Shown here piece by piece: positions 1 through 8,300 of a stretch of 46,089 nt of DNA. The stretch comes from an uncultured Holophagaceae bacterium (lineage in GTDB: Bacteria; Acidobacteriota; Holophagae; Holophagales; Holophagaceae): positions 1-46,089 of the forward strand of contig CAIRQL010000128.1 in assembly GCA_903880675.1 (NCBI GenBank), in the 5' to 3' direction. Every line of letters begins with the position of its first letter. The stretch's first letter is position 1. The translations under genes and the position numbers were made by a program. The notes under the pieces are model-generated. The model had not been told where the DNA came from. It did not search any database and worked only from the letters and a program-made list of their open reading frames with translations.

Positions 1-5
1 AGGTA

Positions 6-134
6 TTTTCGAGCCGGAGCCGCGCGAGGCGCGGCGATAGGCGGGAGGCTCCGCCTCGGCGAGGCTTTTTCGAGCCGGAGCCGCGCGAGGCGCGGCGATA
101 GGCGGAGGCGGCAGCACCGGAGGAGGGGATTCCG
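6..134. repeat. 39-bp direct repeat pair, REP-like GC-rich repeat region
   Basis: A 39-base stretch at 6-44 recurs exactly at 67-105 (61-bp period). It is followed at about 112-132 by a GCACCGGAGGAGG..ATTCC tail. A degenerate copy of the same arrangement occurs at 1676-1750, on the other side of the TAXI gene. This looks like a dispersed, non-coding intergenic repeat family. I see no gene in 1-321. A short perfect hairpin lies at 173-190 (7-bp stem, 4-base loop) with no T-run, so I do not call a terminator. Confidence 0.6.
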
Positions 135-321
135 TCGGGGCTGGGTGGTGCCAGGGCCCGCTCCGACGCCCCGGGTAGGACGCCCTACCCCGACGATGCG
201 GCCCGGGGGGAGGCTCCGCTTCCGAGCGCTGGGGGTTGCCTTAATGGTCCCACCGTTTTCGAGGCGCCGCGATGCCGCGAACGACCCTTCCTGCCAAGCG
301 TGGAGAGAATACCCAGAACCT

Positions 322-1614
322 TTATTCGCCCAAGGCAGCCAGGCGAGACGCCAATTCGGTGCGCGTAAGTCGGATGTGCACGAGAAGCGCAAAAAACAAA
401 TCGGAGTGCCGCATCGGCAGGCTGCTTGCGGCACTGTTGATATCTTCTAGATCGACCTGCAGCGCTGTGACTTGATCGACGGTCAAGCCCGCGTTCAGAT
501 GCGCATCCACGATCCTGAGGCGGTGATACAACTTCGCCAAGCGCAAGTTCAAAAGCCACCCATAGAGCCTGGGCGCATACGTCAACAAAGGGATCACGAT
601 CGCTATGACGGCAAGCAATATGGCAACTGCGCGCTTGGCATAGCTGATCGTCCAGAACGGCAGATAGCGTTGCAGCAAGGAAGGCCCGTTCCGGTAGAAG
701 TCCAGCGCTACGTCAGCGACAGGAAATTCTGGGTCGGTTTTCGTAGGGAACTCGCCTGCCTTCTGAAAAACACCGGCGTTCCCGTGCACCTCCTGCAGCG
801 TCTGCGCCAGAAGATAGATCAACTCCGGATGCAGCCCTTTGCGGACCACAACGACATTGGCAGATGCGATCAGGTTCACGTCCGTGGCAGGGATGTTTCT
901 CTCGAGATCGGCGACGCCCTGCGGCAGGACCAAGCGGCTCAGCGCTGGAAAGAGCCGGACCAGGGCGTCCGCCTGGGCGACGTTCAATAGCCGGAGGTCA
1001 GGATTGCGCAGCAACGGCAGGACCTCATGTCCATCCATTTCCTGGGGCGGCAAGAATACAAAATCGGCTTCGCCATTGACGAGTGCCTTGCTCGCGACGA
1101 CGCCCGGCGAAACCTGTATGGGCGTGTTAGTGGCGTTGACCCCGTGTAGGTTGAGGAGTGGCGATATGACGCCCCGAACGGCTGGATTAATGATGACCCG
1201 CTTGCCCTTGAGGTCGGTCAGCCGGTCGACCGGCCTGGTGCCCCGGTAGAAAATCCAATAGGGCGCATAGTTGATGCGGCCTAGCGACACCAAATTCGGC
1301 GCACTTTCGCGGTTGGTGATCCCTGCAAATAAAAGCGCCGCGTCAATGCCGGAATTGGGATCGTTCAGCAGCTTGACGCTATCGAACACGCCTTCGGTGT
1401 ACCGCAGGTTCAGCGCTATCTTGCGGGATGCGAGTCTTTCACGGTAGCGCTCGGCAATGTGGTCGAAAGCACCACCCTTAAACCCAACCGCCATCGTGAG
1501 GGTCGTTGGTGGCGTCGGGATGAAATACCAGAGTGCGAGCCAGACCGAGGAAACCAGGCCGAGAATCGCAACGAGCACACGCAGGACGTGTTGTTTTTGG
1601 GTCCAAATCCCCAT
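322..1614 (-). CDS. Membrane-anchored TAXI-family (TRAP-type) solute-binding protein
   Basis: A 430-residue protein resembling TAXI-family TRAP-transporter solute receptors. It has an N-terminal hydrophobic anchor (about 11-32), then a two-lobed periplasmic binding fold (about 38-315) with the family-like stretches MAVGFKGGAFDHIAERYRE near 41-59 and DLKGKRVIINPAVRGV near 134-149. A second membrane segment sits at about 328-350, followed by a cytoplasmic tail of about 80 residues. Ordinary TAXI receptors are secreted and work with a TRAP permease. Here the protein is held in the membrane at both ends of the binding domain and no permease gene is visible, so it may sense a ligand rather than feed a transporter (inference). 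The ATG is preceded by a nine-G tract serving as Shine-Dalgarno. The coding sequence is visibly less GC-rich than its neighbours and is flanked by related repeats, which suggests transfer. Confidence 0.8.
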   Translation of the reverse strand: MGIWTQKQHVLRVLVAILGLVSSVWLALWYFIPTPPTTLTMAVGFKGGAFDHIAERYRERLASRKIALNLRYTEGVFDSVKLLNDPNSGIDAALLFAGITNRESAPNLVSLGRINYAPYWIFYRGTRPVDRLTDLKGKRVIINPAVRGVISPLLNLHGVNATNTPIQVSPGVVASKALVNGEADFVFLPPQEMDGHEVLPLLRNPDLRLLNVAQADALVRLFPALSRLVLPQGVADLERNIPATDVNLIASANVVVVRKGLHPELIYLLAQTLQEVHGNAGVFQKAGEFPTKTDPEFPVADVALDFYRNGPSLLQRYLPFWTISYAKRAVAILLAVIAIVIPLLTYAPRLYGWLLNLRLAKLYHRLRIVDAHLNAGLTVDQVTALQVDLEDINSAASSLPMRHSDLFFALLVHIRLTRTELASRLAALGE

Positions 1615-1617
1615 AGA

Positions 1618-1626
1618 CCCCCCCCC
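1618..1626 (-). promoter_or_regulatory. G9 homopolymer as the Shine-Dalgarno of the TAXI gene
   Basis: Nine consecutive G (minus strand) end three bases before the ATG of the TAXI protein gene and form the only plausible ribosome-binding sequence. The length of such a tract can change by slippage, which would alter SD strength or spacing. The tract is seen directly; the regulatory effect is inference. Confidence 0.4.
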
Positions 1627-1675
1627 AGGCCCGTATCTTAGCGCAAACGATCAGCACGCCCGGGTTCACTTGCGA

Positions 1676-1750
1676 AGCTGCTTGGAGCAGAGGCACCGAG
1701 CGAAGCCGGAACCGCACGAGGCAAGAGCACCGGAGGAGGAGGGTATTCCA
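1676..1750. repeat. Degenerate copy of the left-end repeat
   Basis: This segment carries a CCGGAaCCGCaCGAGGC stretch followed by AGAGCACCGGAGGAGG..ATTCC. It matches in order, with gaps, the element at 67-134. It lies between the TAXI gene and the damaged antitoxin, so two related repeats flank the TAXI gene. The rest of 1615-1767 shows nothing coding. Confidence 0.4.
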
Positions 1751-1767
1751 CCTCCGGGCTCTTCCAA

Positions 1768-2096
1768 TCAGGCCGTAGCGCTCGCGTGAAGCTGAAGCCC
1801 CAGGGCACGTACCACCTTGATAAAAGTGTCCAGCTCTGGATTCCCCTCACCCGACAGCGCCCGGTAGAGAGTTTGGGGTTCAGCCCGGTGTCCTTGGCGA
1901 TTTTGGCCATGCCCTGAGCCCGCGCCAAGGTTCCCAGCGCGGCAGCGATGACCTTGGGGTGCCCATCCTCAAGGGCGGCCTCCAGCAGGGCTTCCATGCG
2001 AGCTTTGCTGGTGAGGTTCTCTGCCGCGTCATAAGGGGTGGTCAGGGTACGCGCCAGCTTGAGGGGGCGCGGGGCGGGGGCTTTAGTCTTTGGCAT
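1768..2096 (-). pseudogene. Frameshifted HigA-like addiction-module antidote
   Basis: The start MPKTKAPAPRPLKLARTL (ATG at 2096, with AAGGAG just upstream) leads into an XRE/HigA-like antidote of the small 'putative addiction module antidote' family (about 100 residues), with PKVIAAALGTLARAQGMAKI and KDTGLNPK. Immediately after NPK the frame breaks at about 1870-1876. The expected C-terminus (LYRALSGEGNPELD, then TFIKVVRALGLQL) continues in the next frame to a TGA at 1768. One missing base, probably in an A-run where AAAACT became AAACT, explains it. As read, the ORF runs on into unrelated sequence for 157 codons. It could be a true inactivating mutation or a sequencing error. It lies just downstream of the HigB remnant in the usual toxin-then-antitoxin order. 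Confidence 0.75.
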
Positions 2097-2107
2097 CGAT
2101 GGCTCCT

Positions 2108-2365
2108 TCATAGCTTGCTGGCCAGTCTTTGGGCGGTCTGAATGTCCTTGATCTGAGTGGTTTTGTCGCCCCCCACCAGGAGGAGGCTGAGGGTCTTGCC
2201 TTTCTTGCAGAAATAAACCCGGTAGCCAGCTCCATGGTCGATTCGCAACTCTGAAACCCCCTTGCCAACAGGCTTCACATCGCCTGGCAACCCAAGGCCA
2301 AGCCGAAAAGCCCTTACCTCGATGCGGGCATAGGCCTTCGCATCCTTCAGGCCGTCCATCCGGTC
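2108..2365 (-). pseudogene. 5'-truncated HigB/RelE-type toxin (addiction-module killer protein)
   Basis: The C-terminal 85 residues are those of a RelE/HigB-superfamily mRNA-interferase toxin: MDGLKDAKAYARIEVR, GDVKPVGKGVSELRID, GAGYRVYF, and LLLVGGDKTTQIKDI near the end. Intact members have about 12-15 more N-terminal residues with their own start. Here the family similarity stops at about 2365, exactly where an oppositely oriented nucleotidyltransferase sequence begins. The open frame continues upstream only as antisense of that gene. An internal ATG at 2359 could give a shortened product. The stop codon overlaps an upstream in-frame ATG of the antidote (ATGA), with the true antidote ATG 12 bases further on. 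Confidence 0.7.
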
Positions 2366-2620
2366 CGCATCATTCTCTTTGGGTCGGCCGCCCGCGGGGA
2401 GATGGGGCCTGATAGCGACCTGGATGTGCTGGTGGTGATGCCCGACGGCATCCACCGCCGCGACACTGCGACCGTGGTCTATCGATGCCTGCGGCGCTTC
2501 CCGTATCCCAAGGACATCGTGGTGGCCACGGTGGGGGACTTGGCCCTCTACGGTGACGCCATCGGCTTGGTCTATCGCCAGGCTCTGAAGGAAGGGAAGG
2601 AGCTTTATCATGCCGCCTAG
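2339..2620 (+). pseudogene. 5'-truncated MNT-type nucleotidyltransferase antitoxin
   Basis: The sequence encodes RIILFGSAARGEMGPDSDL then DVLVVMPDG, the GS-x10-DxD active-site signature of minimal nucleotidyltransferases (MNT). It continues for about 70 residues to a TAG at 2618. MNT proteins paired with HEPN toxins AMPylate the toxin and neutralise it. Similarity begins only at about LQAVHPVRII (2345), and there is no start codon or ribosome-binding site in frame before it. The usual N-terminal helix is replaced by the antisense of the HigB remnant. An ATG at 2402 exists but would remove the GS motif. The downstream HEPN gene overlaps this stop codon. Confidence 0.65.
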
Positions 2621-3008
2621 ACCCGGCCACGGAAGCCCCGAGGAATGGCTGCAGCGCGCCCAGTCGAGCCTGGCCCTGGCGAGGTAGCAGGGCGAAGGCG
2701 TCCTGCTCGAGGACCTCTGCTACCAGGCCCAACAAGCCGCCGAGAAAGCTGTGAAGGCGCTGTACATCTCCCCTGGAAAGGAGTTCCTGTTCACCCACGA
2801 CCTGGATCGCCTACTCCTGGGGCTGGAGGAGTTGGGGCTCGAAATCACCGAAGCCCTGGACGAAGCGGCAATCCTGACGCGGTATGCCCTTGAGACGCGC
2901 CACCCGGGCGGGTTCGAGCCAGTCACTGCCAGCGAATACCGCGAGGCCATCCACCACGCTGAGGTGGTCCTTGCTTGGGTCAGCGGTCACCTACAACCTG
3001 GAAGCTGA
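2610..3008 (+). pseudogene. HEPN-domain toxin gene with in-frame stop
   Basis: Reading from the ATG at 2610 (overlapping the MNT stop) gives MPPRPGHGSPEEWLQRAQSS and LALAR, then TAG at 2685-2687. The same frame continues with QGEGVLLEDLCYQAQQAAEK, THDLDRLLLGLEELG, LTRYALETRHPGG and EYREAIHHAEVVLAWV to a TGA at 3006. This is the typical order of a roughly 130-residue HEPN protein (COG2250-like) that forms a pair with MNT. The stop replaces one codon, with no frameshift. A GTG at 2751 could start a fragment but would lack the first helix and so be unlikely to fold. Confidence 0.7.
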
Positions 3009-3065
3009 GCCTCCCCTGGCTTTAAAGAGAGCGCCGGGGACTGCAGCAGCCTTGGCCCCCGTCCC

Positions 3066-5396
3066 CTACTGCCAGAACGCCTTCACGCCCTTCAGCTCGA
3101 TGTAGCCGGAGGAGCCCAGGCTGCCGTCGTTTTGGGCTCGGATCTTGATGTAGCGGCTGATGAAGGGGGTCATGGTGAAGGGGGTCGGCGAGGTGACGGT
3201 GGTGGTGCCGTTGGTGGCGCCCGCACCGATGACGCCGCCGCCCTGCAGCACCCAGCCTCCATCCGTGTTGCCTGGCGGCGTGGCGCTGGTACTGGCGTGG
3301 CTGTAGAAGTAGGCGTGGGTGGCCTTGCCATCGGCGAACATCTGGAACACTGCGAAGCGGGCTAGGGTGCGCACGGCCTGCATGTCCACTACCAGCTCGC
3401 CCGCGGAGGTGCCTGGCGTGGGGTTGCTCCAGGTGCTGCCTTCATTGGCCGATGTCTGGTACCAGGTGGTGGGGTCATCCAGGTTCCCAGCGTGCTCGTA
3501 GATGGCCTGGGGGTTCTGCCAGACGCCGGTCCAGGCCTCCAGGTCCGTACGGTAGGGGACGCTGCTGTTAATCCCGGCCATGGAAGTGACGAAGGCCCGC
3601 CGGTTGGTGGCATCGCTGGTGGGAGCTCCCCGCAGCCAGTTGGTCATGACTGTGTAAGAGAGGACGAGGAAGCCGTTGCCAGTGCGCAGGCCGCTGCTCA
3701 TGGTTGCATTGCTGGTGGTGTAGAGGCTCACCCCGCCGGTGTAGCCTGACCCGCCGCCGCCGCCGCTGTTGCTGCCCAGACCACCGCCGTAGTAGCCGCC
3801 GCCGCCGCCGCTGAGGCGGGTGTCCAGGGCCAGGAACAGGGCTTGGGTGGCGGAGCCCCCGAGGCCCAACGCACCGGAGCCACCGGCACCGCCGGTGCCC
3901 CCGGCGCTCTGGCTGCCGCCGGTCCCCACAGCCGTCGAGCTGGCGACCGTGGCGCCGCTGGCGCCAGTGCTGCCGCCACCGGCGCCGCCGGCGCTGGAGT
4001 TGTAGTCATCACAGCCGCCTCCGCCACCGGCCACCACGATGCGGTTGGCTAGCCCGCTCCCGCCCAGACGAACATCCGAGGCCCCGCCGCCAGAGGCCGT
4101 GGTCCCGAGGGCCGCGCGGATGGCCCCGGCGCCGCCGCCGTTGAAGGTCGCGACTCCAGCCGTGTTGGTGGTGGCAGCGCTGAGCGAACCCTGCTGGCCC
4201 ACATAGGCATAGGCCGTCTCTCCGGGGGTCACGGCCACCGTGGCCTTGGCATAGCCGCCCCTCCCGCCGAGAGTGGTGCCCACATCGCCGCCCTGGGCGC
4301 CCCAGGTCTCCACCTGGAGCTGCGTCACGCCGGTGGGTACGGTGAAGGTCTTGGCGGCGCCGGTGTAGGTGTAGGCCACGACGCCCTGCTGGTCCCCGTA
4401 GCTCGTGCCGGCGGCGTTGGTGGCGTAGGCCCGCACGTAGTAGGGGATACCGGCGGTCAGGCCCGTGAGGGCGCCGGCGAAGGCGCCGGTGGCGGTGACC
4501 CCCGTGGTCTTGCTATCGGCGGTGGTTGGGTTGGGCGAGGTGCTCCAGCAGATGCCGCTGGCGGTGACCGCCGCCCCACCCTGCGAGGTGATGGTGCCCC
4601 CCGAGGTCGCCGCCGTGCCGGTGGCCCCCGTAACCGCTGTGGTGGTGAGGGTCGGCCACGCCAAGAGGGTCAGGTCCACGTGGGCGCCTGAGGCCACCCG
4701 CCAGTTGCTACCGGTGGCGTTCCCGATGAAGACATAGCTCTGGTTCTGGGCCAGGGTGTAGTTCAGCAGGGCCGTGGAGGCGTTGGCGATCATGCTGACG
4801 CCGGCGAGGCGGTTGTGGACGCCCACCCGCATCTCGATGACGTTCAAGTTCCCAAGGAACAGGGCGGGGTTGAACAGCGTCAGCTCCACGACAATGCCGG
4901 GAGTGCCGATGATGCCGCTGGTGGTGCCGTTGCCTTCATAGCGGATCTTCAGGCTGGTGGCGCTGGAGAGGGTGGAGACCCGCTGGTAGCTGTTGTCCGA
5001 GGCGCCGAACATGAGCTTGGGGTAGGCCGGGGTCGAGGCGCTGAGGCCGCCGTAGGTGCTGGAACCCCCACCGAAGGTGATGTAGCTGTTGGAGCCCAGA
5101 TAGGTGGTGGTGTAGCCAGTGCCCGCCATATAGAACGTGAAAGGGAGAGCGATGGTGAGGAAATTATCGTCCACGCTGGCGTTCTGGATGCCGGTCCACC
5201 CGGTGGGCGGGTAAGTACCGGCGCCACCCGTGCCATAGACCGGGGCCGCATAGCCTGCCACGGCCGGATAGGGGATCAGGGCGCTCTTCATCATCCCTGT
5301 CCGCTGGATCATGGTCTGGGCGGACGCCACGGACCCACCCAGCAGCCCCAGGAGGGCGAGGGCAAGTGCCAGCAGGGTCCGGACCAGGTGAAACAT
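3066..5396 (-). CDS. Secreted glycine-rich, FN3-like and discoidin-like surface protein
   Basis: The start is ATG 5396, which gives a clear signal peptide (1-26, VASA-Q) and overlaps the stop of the giant gene as ATGA. Longer reading back to 5561 would only add antisense-like sequence. The mature protein (776 residues in all) has a beta-rich N-terminal domain (about 30-245), an FN3-like domain (about 248-340, with ITSQGGAAVTASGICWS and YYVRAYATNAAGTSYG), a glycine-rich domain (about 345-583, with FTVPTGVTQLQVETWGAQGG and many GGGG runs), and a C-terminal discoidin/F5-8C-like beta domain (about 600-776, SRYIKIRAQNDGSLGSSGYI). The layout is that of an exported adhesive or matrix protein. Coupling to the giant suggests the two are made together. 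The exact function is unknown. Confidence 0.75.
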   Translation of the reverse strand: MFHLVRTLLALALALLGLLGGSVASAQTMIQRTGMMKSALIPYPAVAGYAAPVYGTGGAGTYPPTGWTGIQNASVDDNFLTIALPFTFYMAGTGYTTTYLGSNSYITFGGGSSTYGGLSASTPAYPKLMFGASDNSYQRVSTLSSATSLKIRYEGNGTTSGIIGTPGIVVELTLFNPALFLGNLNVIEMRVGVHNRLAGVSMIANASTALLNYTLAQNQSYVFIGNATGSNWRVASGAHVDLTLLAWPTLTTTAVTGATGTAATSGGTITSQGGAAVTASGICWSTSPNPTTADSKTTGVTATGAFAGALTGLTAGIPYYVRAYATNAAGTSYGDQQGVVAYTYTGAAKTFTVPTGVTQLQVETWGAQGGDVGTTLGGRGGYAKATVAVTPGETAYAYVGQQGSLSAATTNTAGVATFNGGGAGAIRAALGTTASGGGASDVRLGGSGLANRIVVAGGGGGCDDYNSSAGGAGGGSTGASGATVASSTAVGTGGSQSAGGTGGAGGSGALGLGGSATQALFLALDTRLSGGGGGYYGGGLGSNSGGGGGSGYTGGVSLYTTSNATMSSGLRTGNGFLVLSYTVMTNWLRGAPTSDATNRRAFVTSMAGINSSVPYRTDLEAWTGVWQNPQAIYEHAGNLDDPTTWYQTSANEGSTWSNPTPGTSAGELVVDMQAVRTLARFAVFQMFADGKATHAYFYSHASTSATPPGNTDGGWVLQGGGVIGAGATNGTTTVTSPTPFTMTPFISRYIKIRAQNDGSLGSSGYIELKGVKAFWQ

Positions 5397-8300
5397 CAGT
5401 TCATGTCCCCGAAGGCCATCCAGGTGTTCGCCGCCACCACGATGAGGGTGACACCCGAGCCCTGGGCGTTGAACTTCTTGTTGGAGGCGGTGGAGACGAT
5501 GGTGACGCCGGAACCGGCGGCCAGACCCACGGTGCCGGCCCCCAGCTGGGCCACGGTGCACTGGAAGCCCGTGGCCAGGCTCGGGGGCAGGGTCAGGGTG
5601 ATGGCGCTGGCGTTGTTCAGGGTGATGAAGGCGTTGGCATCGGTGGCAGCCAGGGTGTAGGTGGTGCCGGTCTGGGCATTCACCGTCACCAGCAGGGGTG
5701 CGGTGCTGGACCAGGTGGGGGCGCTGGTGCCATTGGCCACCATGACCTGCCCGGCGGTGCCGGCGGCGGTGGAGCCGTAGGCACTGGTGCTGGCAGCGTA
5801 GATCACTCCGCCCTGGGTGGGGGCGGTGGCGGTGCCCGTGCCACCACTGGCCACAGACACGCTGGTGGCGGTGCCCAGCTGACCGTTGCTGTCGATGACC
5901 ACGGTCTTGGGCGAAGCCACGCCCGGGGTGACGCCGTTGATGCCGGCGATGTAGGTGGCCGTCTGGGTGCCGGCGGTGCCGATGCGGATGGTGCTGCCCT
6001 CCCCGGCGACACCCGCGTGACCGATGTCGATGTTGTTGCTGCCGGTGGTGAGGGCCGAGCCTGCCCCGGCACCGAGGGCCGTGTTGTTTCCGCCGGTGGT
6101 GTTGGCACCCAGGGCGTTGTAGCCCACGGCGGTGTTGGTGGCGCCGGTGGTGTTGGCGTCCAGGGCCAGGGAGCCCACCGCCGTGTTCTGGGCACCGGTG
6201 TTGGCGTAGAGGGCGTTGTAGCCCAGCGCCGCATTGTCTGCGGAGATGGTGTTGCTGTAGAGGGCCTGGGAGCCGATGGCCGTGTTCTGGGCCCCCGTGG
6301 TGTTGGTGAGGAGGGCGTAGTAGCCCGTGGCCGTGTTGTTGGAGGCCGTCGTGTTGCCGAACAGGCTCTTGGACCCGACCGCCGAGTTCTGGGTGCCGCT
6401 GGTGTTGTTCTGGAGGGCCTCGAAGCCGAGACCCGTGTTGTTGGCGCCCGTGTTGACGCTCAGGGCGTAGTAGCCGAAGGCCGCGCTGTAGTTGCCCGTG
6501 GTGTTGCCGGCCAGGGCATTGACACCGAAGGCCGCGTTGTAGGCACCCGAGGTGTTGGCCAGCATGGCCTGGGGGCCGAAGGCTGTGTTGTAGCTGCCGG
6601 TGTTGGCGTAGAGGGCCTTGTAGCCGAAGGCGGCGTTCACGGTGCCGGTGAGATTGCTGTAGAGGGCCTGACTGCCCATGGCCGTGTTCTGCGCGCCGGT
6701 GGTGGTCAGCTGCATGGCCTGGTTGCCGAAGGCGGCGTTGTCGGCGGCGGTGTTGTTCGCGAGGGCGCTGTAGCCGAAGGCGGCGTTGTTCGAGGCCGTG
6801 CTGTTCAGGTAGAGGGCCGAGGTACCGAAGGCCGCATTCTGAGTGCCGCTGGTGTTGGTCACCAGGGCCTGATAGCCGAAGGCAGAGTTGTTACTGGCGT
6901 TGTTGTAGTACAGGGCCTGATAGCCATAGGCTGCGTTGTTGGCACCGGTGCTGTTGGTGTACATCACAGCGTGGCCGAAGCCCGTGTTGCTGCTACCGGT
7001 GGTATTGGCCTGGAGGGTGTTAGCCCCAAAGGCTGCGTTGTAGTTGCCCGTGGTGTTGCCTTGCAGGGCCAGGGCACCGAAGGCCGAGTTGTAGCTGCCG
7101 CCGTTGTTCCCGAGCAAGGCTGACGAACCAAAGGCCGTGTTGTAGCTGCTCGTGTTGGTGGCATTCAGGGCCGCGGAACCGCCCCGGGTGCTGCTGGTCC
7201 CGAAGGAAGACACTCCCGCGGCGGTGCCGGTGGTGCTGGAGGTCAGGCTGGCCGGCAGGTCCGCGGCCACCAGGGCCCGGAAGGCGGGGGCACCGGCGGC
7301 GCCATTGGGTGCGGCAAAGACGTAGTTGGCCGTCTGGCTGGCCAGGGTGGCGCTGAGGGTGCCGCTGGTGGTCACCGGCGAGCCGGTGACGGTGAAGAGG
7401 CTGGGCAGGCTCAGGCCCACGCTGCTGACGGTGCCGCTGTTGATGGCCACGCCGTTGATGCGATAGACGCTGCCGGTGGGGATGTTCACATCACCGTTCA
7501 CGTCCAGCTTGTAGGACGCATTGGGCGTCAGGCCGATGCCCAGGGAGCCGGCCGTGGTCAGGCGCATCCGCTCGGTGTAGCCGGTGCCGGTGGCCGTGGG
7601 CACGGAGCCCCAGGTCATGAAAGTGCCGGTGGCATCGGGGATGAAGGTCCGCAGCTCCGAGGTCTGCATGCCGAAGCCGTAGCGGTGCATGTTGCCGCTG
7701 GTGCTGGTCTCGTAGAGCAGTACCTGCTGGGCGTTGGTGACGGTCCCGAAGGAAAGCAGGGCGCCCGGTGTGGTGGTGCCGATGCCCACATTGCCCGTGC
7801 CATCCAGGGTCAGGACCTGCTTGGACCCCATGGTGGTGGTGGCATCCACACCCCAGTTCCAGACATAGAAGTCCAGGGCATTCCCCGCCTTGGCCGTGGC
7901 CGTGTGGCGGGAGCGGAGGTTGTTCTGGTAGGTGTTGTTACCGTAGCCGAAGGCCAGCTGGACATTCGAGTAGGTGTCCGAGTTGTTGCCGTTCCGGAAG
8001 AGGGCTGCCGTAGCGCTGCCGGTCGCACTCCAGCTGGCAGGGCCCACATCCAGGGGATAGAAGGGTGCCGCGTTGCCGATGCCCAGGCGGTGGTTGGTGG
8101 CATCCCAGAAGTGGTAGGAGGCATCCTGGCTGTAGGTGCCGCTGGCCCCGGCAAAGACCACTGCGCCCTGGGTGAAGGTGGTGGAGGATCCGGTGCCGCC
8201 CCGGGTGACGGGCACGGTGGCCAGCCAGGAGGGGGCGCCGGTGCCACCGGACTGCAGGAGGTAGCCCGAGGTGCCGGCGGCCGTGGAGGCGAAGGCGCTG

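Noticed and set aside
173-190. Terminator downstream of the TAXI gene
   Set aside because: The hairpin is perfect but short, about 130 bp after the stop and without a T-run.
5397-5561. Longer start for the glycine-rich protein (831 codons)
   Set aside because: The extra 55 residues are His/Arg/Gly-rich and arise from the complementary pattern of the giant's end. The signal peptide starts exactly at 5396.
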